From Pyrocephalus nanus (lineage: Eukaryota; Chordata; Aves; Passeriformes; Tyrannidae), in NCBI GenBank assembly GCA_038380795.1, contig CM076259.1, positions 64,313,938-64,377,937 on the forward strand: DNA of 64,000 nucleotides. Direction: 5' to 3'. This document shows, piece by piece, positions 13,897-26,400 of this stretch. Position 1 is the first letter of the stretch; every line of letters begins with the position of its first letter. The position numbers and the translations under genes are program-made. The notes beneath the pieces are model-generated. The model was not told the DNA's origin, did no database searches, and saw nothing but the letters and a program-made list of their open reading frames with translations.

Positions 13897-14904
13897 TATT
13901 TTTTCACTGAGGGAAAGAACCAAACTCTCTTATTTTAAGTGGGGATATTGACTTATTGTTCATTAAAGTACAGTAATATGAAGGTTGGCAATTGGCTATT
14001 TGTGTGTTTGTTTCTGTGTGCTTACTTTTTCTCAAATCAAGTATCTAAGGGAGACAGCAATAATAAGGAAAGAGTGAAAAGAATGTATGTAACAATGGAA
14101 AATAATTAGAAAAATAAATAGTTTCCTCTCTTACAAAGCTAAAATAAATCTGATAGCTTTACAAAGAATTAATAATTTAACACAATTCTGTGTAAATATA
14201 TACAATCACCCACTAAATAATGTATGAAAATGACACATAAAGTCTGATCTGAATTACTTTAATGCTGAAATAATTAAAAAATGAAGCAAAGATTTTATAT
14301 GTATTAAATTTGAACATTAGGCTACACAAAGTAGGATATAAAAGCACAGTTAATTATAGATAAACTTGTGCTTTAAAATTTTTGTAATTACTTTCATGTG
14401 GATAAAGATTACTTATGCAAAAATAGATCCATAAAAATATCTCACAGTGGATATTGGTGACTCCAATGAAATAAGTAAAGTTTATTGTTGGGTCTCTAAA
14501 GTATTATGACATTTATTTTCAAGAAAGAGAGGCATTTCCATGACTTTATTTTTGAGCATATTTGCCAAGTGACTAGTAGAATTATCCCCTTGGAAATAAA
14601 AAAAAAAATCTATTAGGAAAAAAACCAACCAATATATTTGCTCTGATATACTCTGCTTCAAGGAATTTCAGCAATAATCAAGTCTAACAATGAACAGAGA
14701 AAATGAGTATCAGTAAATATACACTGTAGAGCACACAAACATTGTTATCATAGCCAAACTATGCTCATTCAGGCAGAGTTCATTGATTCATCTCATATTG
14801 ATGTAATAGATCAACATATATATAGTCTCCTTACAATAGGCGCTTTCCTGTGAAGAATACAACATTAAATGTGTAAGTGAGAGGAGGGTGGGCAAACACT
14901 CACT
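13897..14904. other. anonymous very AT-rich DNA
   Basis: The section from 14,080 to 14,520 is particularly AT-rich, with many AATTA/TTAAT words and no long frame. No gene or repeat family is recognised. Confidence 0.5.
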
Positions 14905-15049
14905 GGTGGGGTTTTTTGGTGGGGTATTTTTGGCGGGGGGGGAGGGGGGATTGGTTTGTTGGTTTTTGTTTGTTTGTTTGTTGGGGATTTTTTCTGTTTT
15001 TTTTGGGGGGCAGGGGTTGAGGATTGGTTGGTTGGTGTTGTTTGTTTTA
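14905..15049. repeat. G/T-rich tract with long G runs
   Basis: About 145 bases of G and T, including (GTTT)n, GGTTGGTTGG and a GGCGGGGGGGGAGGGGGG block at about 14,932-14,949. Several G runs lie close enough to form a G-quadruplex on the plus strand. The 70-codon frame here (rich in G, F, L and V) is a product of base composition. Confidence 0.85.
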
Positions 15050-16270
15050 CAGATAATTAGAGGGTGTGGAAAGAAAACCCTAAACTGTAGGGGTAGTTAA
15101 AGTCCAGTGTTCAAGCTCATTCCCTGACTTTCTTTATTTAGTATATTTTTGCTCCATGTTTATACGGTTTTAAAAACAGTAGAAGGAAAAGACATAGTAG
15201 TTTTTTACCTGCGTAGCTCTGGCTGTTTTTGCAGTGTCAAAAAACTTAGCTCTTCATTGCACTCCTGGGCCTTTGTCCACACATTTTATGTATAGCATTA
15301 AAGTTATTTTATGCTGGAGTTTCTTTTCTGCATGTTCCTTTCACAGCAAAACACAGCATGGCAGAGCAAGAGTGGCAGCATCTGCCCAGGCTCCCTCACC
15401 TCCTTGCCAACACTGTCTCAGCAAGATCTGGGAGGTGGGTCTCCGAGCACCCACCCATGACTTCACGTCACATCCCTTGGCATTCATTTTACACCTCTGT
15501 TTCTTGTCATAAAAAGTAGTACTGTGCTACAGCCCTTGGAATATTTTGCATGCATTGAATAGGAGATGGAGAGGGGGAAAGAAAAATAAGGGAAAAAAAA
15601 TAGATAAAATTCTCCCAAACCCCAGAACTAAATTAAATGCCAAACAAGTAAAATCCAAACACCACAGTTTAGGTTTGCCAGTAAAAACACAAATTCTGTG
15701 ATTGTGTCCTCTATTTAAAAACACAGATGCGCTCTGTATATCATTATGATGTAAGATGAAGCATTACTAAACTCTATTGTAAAAATAAAACTATTTGTGA
15801 ACAAGACAGTTATAAATAGTTTAATGTCACTCACGTCTTCAAGCAGATTGTGTACCAGCCTGGGAAACACATTTGTTAGTGTCTGGGTCTTTCTAAATAA
15901 TGTGTTGGAGGTTTCCTAATGAAGATTAATGACAAAGAGAAATAAAGTAGAAAAACAACAAGCATATTCATTTATAGCTTTAACTAGAATATTCCATGTG
16001 AGACATCAAGACATTGGAGAAAATGCTGTACCTGAAATACTGTTTCTTTATTATGTAAAGAGTCATTAATCACAGGAAGAAAGACTATATATTTTTTCTT
16101 CAGCTTCTGACATTTTCTAAGATGGATTTATATTTTATTAGACACATGATTTTACAAGCAATAGACAGAAAATTGCCAGTCATATCCTGCTATCACAGAA
16201 GATTTACTTCTCACATGAGACCAGCAAGGTGCAGCAGATGGTGGCTGACACCGTTTTTTGCCAAGAAACT
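15050..16270. other. anonymous non-coding DNA
   Basis: Nothing firmly recognised. A section at 15,230-15,500 has near-average GC and an open 92-codon plus frame, but no splice-site pair or protein motif supports an exon. Confidence 0.5.
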
Positions 16271-16334
16271 AAAAAAAACAAACAACACCAAACCAAACCA
16301 AACAAAAAACAAAACAAAACAAAACAAAAACCCC
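16271..16334. repeat. ACCAA/CAAAA simple repeat
   Basis: An imperfect array of AACCA and CAAAA units ends in AAAAACCCC. It belongs to the same simple-repeat class as the tract at 6,247. Confidence 0.85.
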
Positions 16335-19300
16335 ACAACTAAAAATCCATGTACAATATAGGGTTAACTTTCCATGCAATGCAATTCTCATTTAAGCTGA
16401 CTTCCTCCAAACCTTCACGTGAGCTTCAGTAGCTTTGAAAAACATTTCTGAAAATACATCCGAAAAAAATACTTTAAAGCAACATGTCAAACAAAGGAGC
16501 AAAACTAAAGAGTATTTTTGGAGCATACCTAGGAAGGTCTGCTGAGTTTGACTTTCAGAGTTACTGGTTCTTATCCTGGTGAAAAATTTCCTCATCTAAA
16601 CAACTTTTAATCTTTCAGTACAAGTCATATAAATTGTGAGAGTGGATATGACTGCAAAGAAAAAGTATCTAATTCCTCAAAAGAAAATAGCTCTTCATAT
16701 GATGTTTGAATCCAGAACTTAAAAGCCAGAGTAGTTCAGGCATGTGCGTAGGATTTAGCTCTCCTAATAGGGCTATTAATGAAACATTTTGGGCTTCTAA
16801 AATATTTTTTTCTATCCTTTTTCTAAAAGGGAAACAACTGCAGTACAGCGTGCACTGTCCACAGTGTATTAAGGATTTTTTAACAATCAGAAGAGAGAAA
16901 AATAAGGAAATTTGGATGAATTGTATACATGGAAGATGTATCTATAGTATTTCTCTGCTATAGCTGGTAAGAGTGATGGTGTGATGGTGTGTGTGGAAGC
17001 CCCATGCTGAGCAGGCAAGCTGAGACCTGGCTGGGGATGCAGGGGAGGGAGGAAGGGAGGGAGCGACCCAGCCTGCAAGTCCCTGTGCCCATGCCTGCAC
17101 TCAGGGCCTCTGGAGGGACAGATGCCTGCTGCCTGCTAGGTTGGTGGGTGTGGATGGAGAAGCCAATGCTGCTGAGCTGGCATGGCACTTGTGGGTATGT
17201 GCTGCCTTACAGGAATCCAGAGAGGTTTAGAAGAGGGGTTGGAAATTGTTTTAGACACATCCACCTGTTTGACTGTCACTTCCTGGTTCTTGGATGATGA
17301 CAGCCCATGTTCTAGCAAGGTTCAAGGCAGTACACTTACTACTATCTGTGCCACTAAGCTGATGGAGAGCCAGTCTGAATGTAAAGAGACAAAGGAAACC
17401 TGACTATCTCAGGTTGCCTGCATATCAATGCAAGAAATACAGGTTAAGCCCAAAAAACCCTCAAGAAATACAAGTCAGTACTTTAACTGGCTTATCTTAA
17501 TAGAAGTGTGCAACTTGGTCAGATAGCAGTGCAGAATATTTACTTGGATAGAAGTGGTCACTAGTATAGATAAATGACTCAAAGTATTTGTCCTGGGCAT
17601 TTTAAAGAGAAAGAAAGTGAGAAGAAATATGAAAGCAGTCTTTAAGTATGTACCTGTGGGCTGGAAAGATGAACTGAATAAGCTCTTTCCACAGGACCTG
17701 GAAGAAGTGGTTTATTTACTGAACATATATAAATCATATGTTCCTTTCAATGTTAAGTAAGGCTATCCAGCTAAGGCCACTAAATTGCTGTTTTCAGGTA
17801 AGATGACACATCATACTGAGTCCCTTTTAGCCCTTACCTACTATCACTCCTAATTTCTCCTCAAGCTTTTGTCACCTGCATGCGCACTTCTTCCTTTCTT
17901 TCTCCTTAGGTTCATGACTCCCACAAAAATCAGTTCATTAACAGGACAATTAAGTTTATACAATTGTTTGTGCAATAACAAGAGGATGAATTAGTCTAGA
18001 CTTGAGGAGAAGCTTTCTACCAACACTTGGAAATGAGCACTAAATCAGTTTAGGTGGCATGACTATGGCATTTCCAACTTAAAAATAGTGTAGAACTGCA
18101 CAAGCATCTGTCAGACGTAGTTCAGTGGCAGCCAGTTCTGCTTTAGGATGCATTAGGCTCCCCAGTACAGCACTTCTATCAGCTCCAGAAATCTCCTCTC
18201 CAGTGAAGCACTGCAGTCATCAACACTGATATGTGCTTCAGGACTTTCAGAGGTCCTAACACAGAGTCTGAGACTGAGCGTCCTCACATTTTTACAGTCT
18301 TTTCCTACTAGTATAATTGTTGAGTAGCTTTGTTTTTCATTTTAAGACCCTGCCTGATGAAGCTGAAAACAAGTCTGAGTGCATTTCTCAGCTTCTCCAT
18401 CACTGCTGTGCCTCTTGGGGGTACTGCACACCTCCTGGCTCCAGCAGCCCTCGCTTGTGGCTGAGAACCAGTGGTGAAGCAAGTGATGTCTCCCACATCA
18501 GGAAAATAATTAGGGAAGCTTTTTCATCATCATTGTGGTCATGTTTCTTGTCTAATACCACAGATCAAAATCAGTGCTACCTGGTACCAGTGCTATCTTT
18601 TCAAGGGGCAGAGACAGTGGAATAACAAAGAACTGAGAAACATAAGGCTGTTCTCCATTAAAGGGATTTCTACCCCATTCCCCTTCTCAGCTTTCTCCAA
18701 AAGCCAAGGATAATCTAACCATACTTTCTATGTTCTTCAAAAAGTCTGTATTGAAAGATAATGGCATTATGTCTTACTTTTTACTCTACACAGGTTATTT
18801 CTTTTCACCAACAGTGATTTATTAAGACTAATCACGCAGAAGGTTACTTTTAAAAGATTCATTGCCTCTAAATTAAATAAATTAATTTCACAAGCCATCA
18901 GACCTCAGCAATTTTCCCAGATAGAAACAAGACATGAGGGTGTCATCATAATTATTTTTTTAAAATCACTTTTACATTTAACATTTTAGATTGTTGATAT
19001 TGACTGTTTTGACAACCATTGTTTAGGAGACAAAGCATGAGAAATATTCTTTATTCATGTGTGAAGTATGAAAGCATAGAAATGACAGATGAAATGGTTC
19101 TTAAATTATGAAGTCATTTAACATTAAAAATGAATTATGACAAATACAAATATTTTAGCAGAGGGAAAGGTCTCTATAGACATAAAATTGCTACAGAAGT
19201 CACTCCAAGGAAAAAAAATTATCTAACAGTCACAGGATCTTAGTGATTAGAATTTTATTTTTTTTCCAAGCAATCTCATTAGTTTTGGGAAACTATTCAT

Positions 19301-21060
19301 AAATCTTAACATGCATAATAAACCTAAAAATTCTGGAAAATCTTGACAGCACAAATGACACAATTACACAGAGAAGTATTTCCACCCACAAAATTACCTG
19401 AGGGAGTGGGGGGAAAAAAGATTTCTAGCAAGTCATTAAACACTACATTATGTATTTAGGCAAAGTCTTTGGGTAGCAGTGGTAAAAATAAATGGTATAA
19501 TCTCAGTCAAAATGCTAGCACCAGATTATATTTTTCAATGAATATGTTGTCAACCAAACTCCAGAACGCAGTTATTGATAAAGATTTTGGATTTTCATAT
19601 TCTAGTCTTTTTTGCCATTTTTCTAAATTCTTTTCAATTAAGTCCTACTGGAAAAATCAGCATTAGCTTTTATAAGTCATTATTGTCATCAATGTTGTGC
19701 TAGTTTACAGGCTCTTCTATTGCATGCAAAGTCCTAATGTTACTAAATACACTTATTTATTACCATTCTTTTACAGCAACATGTATAACTTCAGTAGCAT
19801 TGAAAACAGTCTTTAAGCTCTACTTCATATTATCTGGCCAGCTGTTCCAAATATTTTCTCCCTTAGAGAAGCATCATGAGTAAAGTTAAACGACTATTGG
19901 AAATACATTCTCATGATCTCTCATTCTGATATTAAAAATGTATTTACATTAACTGCATCTTCTCCTCTTGCAGGCTTATCTGCATGATCATTCTAGTTAC
20001 TGCACTCTTATTTTTAAAATCTAAATACTCAAGACTGATCTGGACTGATCTGTTTGTAGAGAAACATAAACTGATTTTGAAGAAACAATTAATTTCAAAG
20101 AGATGAAATAGCTATTTCAGTATTTTTCTCAGTTCTGCCTCTGGTATTTGATTAATAGTGCTTGTGACATTTAGAAAATGAAAGCAATCAGCTTATCAAA
20201 CAAACCGGATCTTAACTTAAAGGATGCAGCTGAGATGATATGAGTCAGCTTGCTTCATACACTTATGGACATGATGTTTGCAAATTCCTCCTTCCGTGTT
20301 GCAATATTGCTTACATGTCCTTTCCCAGAAGGCCATGCTCAGTTGTGTTTCTGTGGGCTGTGAGGATGAGATTCACTGCAGATGTTTACATGCAGGCTAA
20401 GTGCATGGGTTCTGTCTTCGTAGTGATTGAGGAGAAAATGGCATTCCTATGGCAAGATACATCCCATCTATGAAAACTTTTTGCCTAAGCATTTTGTCTA
20501 CATCAATGTCAGTGCAGCTCATATGTAAGAAAGTATCTCATACAGATTCTTGTACTATAGCTGTTTAACATCTGGTGATGTGATCTCACTGGAGTTCCTA
20601 GGACCTGCTTAGAAATTAGGAGCCCATGGAAGCAGGATCTGAGCACTACATTAAGTCCTGAACTATCCTGATATACAGAGGCTTCAGGGTCTCCAGGAGA
20701 TGACTGCCTGACTATGACAGATCTCTACTTTCTTGATCCCCCACAATGGTCCCACAACAGCACTGATGGAAAAGAAGCTCTTCTGTAAATCAATCACCCT
20801 GCCCATAGCAAGGGCAACAGTGACCAGAGACAGACAGAGCAAGACTGTTTCCCCTTGTTCCCATGGAGCTAAAGCTCTCTGCACAAAGACATACCTGCAC
20901 AAAATGCCCAGAGAGATGACATGCTGTACTAGACTTTCACCAAATAAATCAAACAGCTCTGTGTAAAACTGTACTATATTTTCTAAGTACAGTGCAAGAA
21001 AAGATACTGAACCGACATAAAATCTTGACCCTTTTCCTTCAGTGAAAAGTACATACACAG
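16335..21060. other. anonymous DNA, including AT-rich and locally GC-rich patches
   Basis: No gene is recognised. A G-rich patch at 16,990-17,200 is locally open in several frames on both strands, so openness there carries no coding information. The stretch 18,820-19,150 is rich in homeodomain-type TAATTA/AATTA words and has no long frame. That is the texture often seen in vertebrate conserved non-coding elements, though conservation cannot be judged from one sequence. A 139-codon minus frame at 20,684-21,103 is the longest here and is not recognisable. Confidence 0.45.
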
Positions 21061-21078
21061 ATACACACACACACACAA
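21061..21078. repeat. short CA microsatellite
   Basis: About eight CA dinucleotides with a minor interruption. It is short and a common type of simple repeat. Confidence 0.8.
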
Positions 21079-23306
21079 ATACAGGATGCACATTTTTCAA
21101 CAAGATAAAACCTGACTTTTATTATTTGAGTTAGAATTTAGCATGAAATTCTATAAATCATGTGAGAAAAGAAATAAAAGAAAGAGAAGGGTAAAATTAA
21201 TTCTTTGTGTGAGCCTCTTTCATGCCTCATGCAGATGCGTGCAAGGCTCTGCACCTTGCAGGTCTGTGCGATGACTGCAAATTGTCTCCACAGCACCATC
21301 CAGCGGCCTTTGCTTGGCTGTAAAACACGGCAGAAAAACCTGCGCCTACAAATCACACACCTCAGGGCTGAAGTGAACAGCAACTTAGCCATATTCTCGG
21401 CATGCTTCTTCTTCTCTCTATTAACTATTTTTATCCAAAATGCAGAATCAGTGCAGCATCCATTCTAGGCAAACCTCTTACTGTAACTGTTGTTGCTACT
21501 TACAGGTCCTTTAATAGTTTTACGGGTATTTATGATGTCTTCCTAGATATTGAGCACACAGTCATAATGGAGCAATAGAGAAAGGGTATTGCCATATCAT
21601 AAGTTAGAAAGAGTCTCAGGAACAGCACAGAAGAGGTATTTACAAGGCAGGAAGAGAACTGATGACTCAAGCCAGAATATCTTCAATCCCCTACTTGTTC
21701 TAATATCTGTCTGCAAAATAAGTGAATTTTATATGCTCGGAGGTTCTACATACTTTCAACAAAACCCCCCACCCAGCTGAACTGTTGTCATTCTGCAGTT
21801 TTAGGAACCAGATAATTAATATCCTGCAAAAACCATACATTTTTTAAAACTTCTCCCTTTCTCACGCATTAAAAGAATTACTGATGTATTTGTCTGGTGG
21901 AGAGAGAAGGAGAAGAATTATATTTTTTTTTAAAGCTTGGGTAATTAACCTGTGATTTGAAATTAAACCAGAATTCCAAATACAGGTTAAGGAAAAGATG
22001 CATATACTTTACCAAAATGTTAGTTAAAAAAAATACTGAAGTGATAAAACTGCCAAAAAGCACCTTTAGGACAGGACTCGGTTGCATGGTTCCATGCAAG
22101 GCTCTGTGGAGCTCCTGAACACTGGAAAATCTCACTTGTTGCTTTAGGTGGGTTTGGACCTTCTGTAGGCTGGGGTTACACCTGCTGGCCTTCATGAGCC
22201 TTTGGGGCACCCTAAGGAATGTACAAAGGTGTCTATGGTTAAGAGGTTGAATTCCTCATTTAAAGTCCTACTGCCTCAAATCACAATGGACACATGCCAA
22301 AGTCCTCTGCTTGAATGCACTGGTACCCTCCTGGCTTCTATGGGACTCTATCCAAAGGGAAGCATTCCCCATTTTTAAATGTATTTGGTCTCTTAAGCTA
22401 CATATGCTTCCAAAGTTGAATCACGCTGTTCAAATGGCAACTTAGAGTGCAAACAGATTGGCTGCATGTCTTTCTTAAAAGCATGAAAACTCAGGTTCCC
22501 AAAATATCATCTATAAGAAGGGGTACACTAAGTTTTGGAGGAAAAAATGGCTCATTACAGACACTTAGAGAATCCTAAAGTAGAAAAAAAACCCCCTTAC
22601 TTTTAGAAAAAAAATTCACGTTTCAAAGATAAGGATTCCACAACTTTCTCATGTGAAATCTCCCAGTATTTACTTCTTTTTATAGTTAGGAAGATCCTAC
22701 TTATGTATAGATTAGGTCTTCCTTACTAAGATGAAAAATTGATTACTACTTCTGCTTCTGATGAATATGTTAGCTCTCACCTTAGCACTGACTTTTTTTC
22801 AGAATTATAAACTATATGACATAAAGGTATCTTTTCACGGGCAGAACAAGCCCAGTTGAAATATTCCTGAGAGATCGTGTTACCTTATGATCTGTGATAG
22901 CCTCCTTGCAGCCTATTCTTATACACCCCTGTCAAACACGACGTCTGAAGCAGATGTAAACTTCTGCTTAGCTAGAGCAAAACAACAGTTTCTCATGTGT
23001 TACAATCCTGGTAATACATCCTGAATATCTACTGCTTTCTTGCCAATATTGCTTTTTTTTTTTTTGCAATAGCTTCTCACGGCTTACTCTCTCTGAGCGA
23101 ATGTTCCATAAAATCTTCAAACTTTTTCTATCAGACGTTGAAGTATGTCATCACCTTCTTTTTTTGAAGTGCTGTTCTCTTCTGTTCTCAATCCTATTAT
23201 TTCAAAATCACTTTTATAAGGTCTGAGAGGCCTCCATCTTTGCATTTTTCAGCTGTTTCACCCCATTAAGAGAGAATACATTCTAGGTATATACTCTACC
23301 TGTTGA
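21079..23306. other. anonymous non-coding DNA
   Basis: No gene or transposon is recognised. The patch at 21,215-21,380 has higher GC and a few CpG sites than its surroundings, with facing open frames of 87 and 84 codons. It has no recognised motif. Confidence 0.5.
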
Positions 23307-23432
23307 GGATCACAGAAAGAATCACAGAACATTCTGAGTTGGAAGGGACCCACAAGGATCATCAAGTCCAACTCTTAAGTAAATGGCCCTTAAGAGGATC
23401 AACCTTGTGATCTTGACATCAGTAGCACCATG
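23307..23432 (-). mobile_element. TguSINE1-like SINE (tRNA head, CR1 tail), 5'-truncated
   Basis: Read on the minus strand, the head (about 23,432-23,384) matches the 3' half of a tRNA, in the order GGTGCTA...AAGGT...GGTT-GATCC...GGGCCA, as in isoleucine tRNA. It is followed directly by a CR1 3' end (CTTAAGAGTTGGACTTGATG..., then CCTTCCAACTC and TTCTGTGATTCT). This is the architecture known for the passerine TguSINE1 family, which is mobilised by CR1. The copy lacks the tRNA 5' half and so the box A promoter. Box B is damaged (GGTTGATCC, one base missing relative to GGTTCGATCC), so it should be transcriptionally dead. Assignment is by recognition, without alignment. Confidence 0.8.
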
Positions 23433-26400
23433 TAAAAATACAGCTCCACAATTCCAAGAAGAGCCTCCTTTTTGTGTGTTTAGGACATTCAATTACCTCT
23501 TCTCCCACACTGATTTAAGGTAGACCAATCTTTTGAAACCCTGTTTTTAGTTCCCTCAAAAACTTTTGGTGTCTGCCTTCTCTTTTAGCAGATCATAAAC
23601 ACATTATTGGTAACACAATGTTGCCTTCTCCTTTTCCTAGCCTTTCTTTCCTGAACAGCCTGTACCCTTCTCTATCAACACTCCAAACCTTTGATTTATC
23701 CTACAGAGTTATAGCTTTGTTTGTGTAGCAAGACATCTCGTTCTTTCTGTTTATTCCACATACTTAGAGATACCTAAAATGTCTGGCTAGTTGCCCAGGA
23801 ATTCTGCCTCTTGTTTTCTTTTGTCTCCCAATTGAAATATCCCATTTGTTTCCAAGATTTCAGGTCTTTTGCAAGGTTACCAGCCTTATAAACACAGGTA
23901 AAGGTTTCAACTGCTTCAGAAAATTAGAAAGGGATAATTGCTTAGGTTTATTCTTCAACAAACTTTGGTTTGCCATTGCTGTCTTACGGCTTTTGTCATG
24001 CAATTCTGAGGATGATGATTCCAACATCTGATTGTGTGTGTCTATAACGCTAGTGTTTACATGTGAGATTTCATCTCCTATTAGAGCCAAAAGGGACATA
24101 GTGTGGATTCAGATGTCTGTGTGTAGGTATCCAAGGCCTATATAATTTCACAGAATATTTGGTCTAACCTCCAGAAAGGTACAGATCACCCATACGACAG
24201 TTTCCTTGGCAAGGTGAGGCAGGTCAAAAACTATCTGTTCACCTTCTGCAGGCATCTTGGATAGCCTTGGGAATCTCAAGCACCACAAGGCATCTCTGCT
24301 TTGCTTTTCCACCTCTTCAGTAGAATGCTTAGACAACTATTAAGGTCATCCAGAAGTCAAAGCCACACTCGAAGCTGAGGTTTTCTCTAAGCTGCTATCA
24401 TTGTATTAAGACACTTAGCAGTTCAAATGTGTACACTTTAATTTAGATGTCTCTACTCTGGAGCTGCATCCCACTCCAGCACTGAGTTCGATCCATTAGA
24501 CCTGTACCTTCCTAAAACTCCTAGAGAAAGACTGACAGAAAAACCTCAAAAATGTAACAGCTGGGTATTCTAACAGAATGTAAGCACTTAGTAGGAAGCA
24601 CAAATATCTGAATATAATCACAGAGCACAAAAGTTAAATAGCTTTGAAAAACAGCAAAAACTTCAGTGACGTTACTCTGCTACTCATTAAAAAATTGCAA
24701 AAGAAAGCAGTGAATCTCAGTGCACCAAATTCCATCCTCTGATATCAGAAAAATAAGCTTAAATTATTCAAAAACTCTGGCTAGGAGAAGAAAGGAGAAA
24801 GAGCTTGTAGCATGTCAGTAATGATAAAAAATAACAGATATGAATTCTGTAGAAGGGATAAATGTAGGCAAATAAGTTTAATTGCTGTCCACCAAAAATA
24901 GGAATTGTTGCAATTTAAGTAGAAACAAAATGGGATTTCTGCTTAGAATTCTGCACGCTTCCAATGTAAGCTGCGGAAATAAAATTAAGTAGCAATTTAA
25001 CTGTCAATAAAGCTAAGAGACTTGCTTACCTCTATAAAATTACAAAACTCAAATATCTTCTCACCTGAATAACTTGGGAGTCTTGAAAAAAAGTCAGAAA
25101 AGAACTTGCTTGTCATGACCTGAAAGTAAGGTTGAGCAAACACCAAAATTTGGTATTGGAAATTTTTTCCAGTAGTTCACTTGCGTTTGACCCATTCTAT
25201 TTTTTTTCACCTTTTAATGAAAACAAACTAAAACCAAGAAACAAAGAAATTTAGTTCAAGATTCTATTCTATCTGGCATAGAAGAACAGCCTGAGTGAAA
25301 GAGACACAGAGCTGAGGTCAGTACTGGCCTGTTTTAAGGAAAGTGTTACTGTTTATACACATCCCTGGATCAATGTCTTTTCCTCTATGTCTCCCTTCTC
25401 TTGCATGTTTCTGTCTCTCTCTTCACTCACAACCCTTTTGCCCCAGTAAACCTTCACGAGAACTTATTTCTGCCAACAAATGTTCCATAAAAAAAGAGAA
25501 AGATTTCTGCTGGGGTTCCCCCCTTCTTTCCCAGATTCCTCATGTTCTTCAGTCATTGAATGAAAGGAATCCCTTTTTCTCAAGTCTTGGAAACTTGAGT
25601 TTTGTCTAACACTATTTAAGTACATAAACGGCAATACACTGAGTTATGCAAAAGAAAAGACTTAATAGTATGGAATGTTTGGTGTGGGCTGGCAGCAACA
25701 ATTTACTGCTTGCAAAAAGTTCTGTCTAGGAGAATTGCATGGTCTGTAACAATAGAACCAATGGAATTCACTTGTTACAGATTTAATAAATTAGATTAAT
25801 ACAGGAAAAAAAAATTATAATCCTTCTTCTGTGTACCAGTGTGGTCTCCAAAACAAATACAGAAAAAAATCTAAACTGCAACAAGAGATATTGTACTGTG
25901 TGATTTCACATTTTTACGTCATTGCTAATGAGCAATAGATCAGTAGAAGCATATTTAAAATTACATGAAAGGAAATCTGAGGAAATCTTCCTCCATCATC
26001 CAGAAATAATAAAAATTAATGCAATTAATGTTTTAAATGTTGAATAAGATTATTTTAAATAGTTTAAATTTCTTTCTTATGCATATAAATCTCCATCTTT
26101 AAAGAAAATGTCATAATCCCCTAAACATTCATACTACTAGTAAGAAAAGCTGTCATTAACAGATAAAGAAAAGAAGATGAGATACAGAAATATTATGGCA
26201 CCTTTTACCTGGTACTGACTGAGCAAATATGGTTAAAATTTCTGCATTGCTTTTTCCTTTCTTCTTTAAAGATAATGAGCCATCTCTCCAGGTAAGACAA
26301 TTCAGCTTCACTGATTTGGGTAAATTAATACTGGATCACAGCTCCTGCAGCTGTTTTTACCTGTACCCATTAATATTAGAAGGTGAAATATCAATTAGTA

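Noticed and set aside
20684..21103. 139-codon minus frame with hydrophobic stretches
   Set aside because: Part is a CA microsatellite read as V/C repeats. There are no splice signals or family resemblance, and its length is near the chance maximum for this window.
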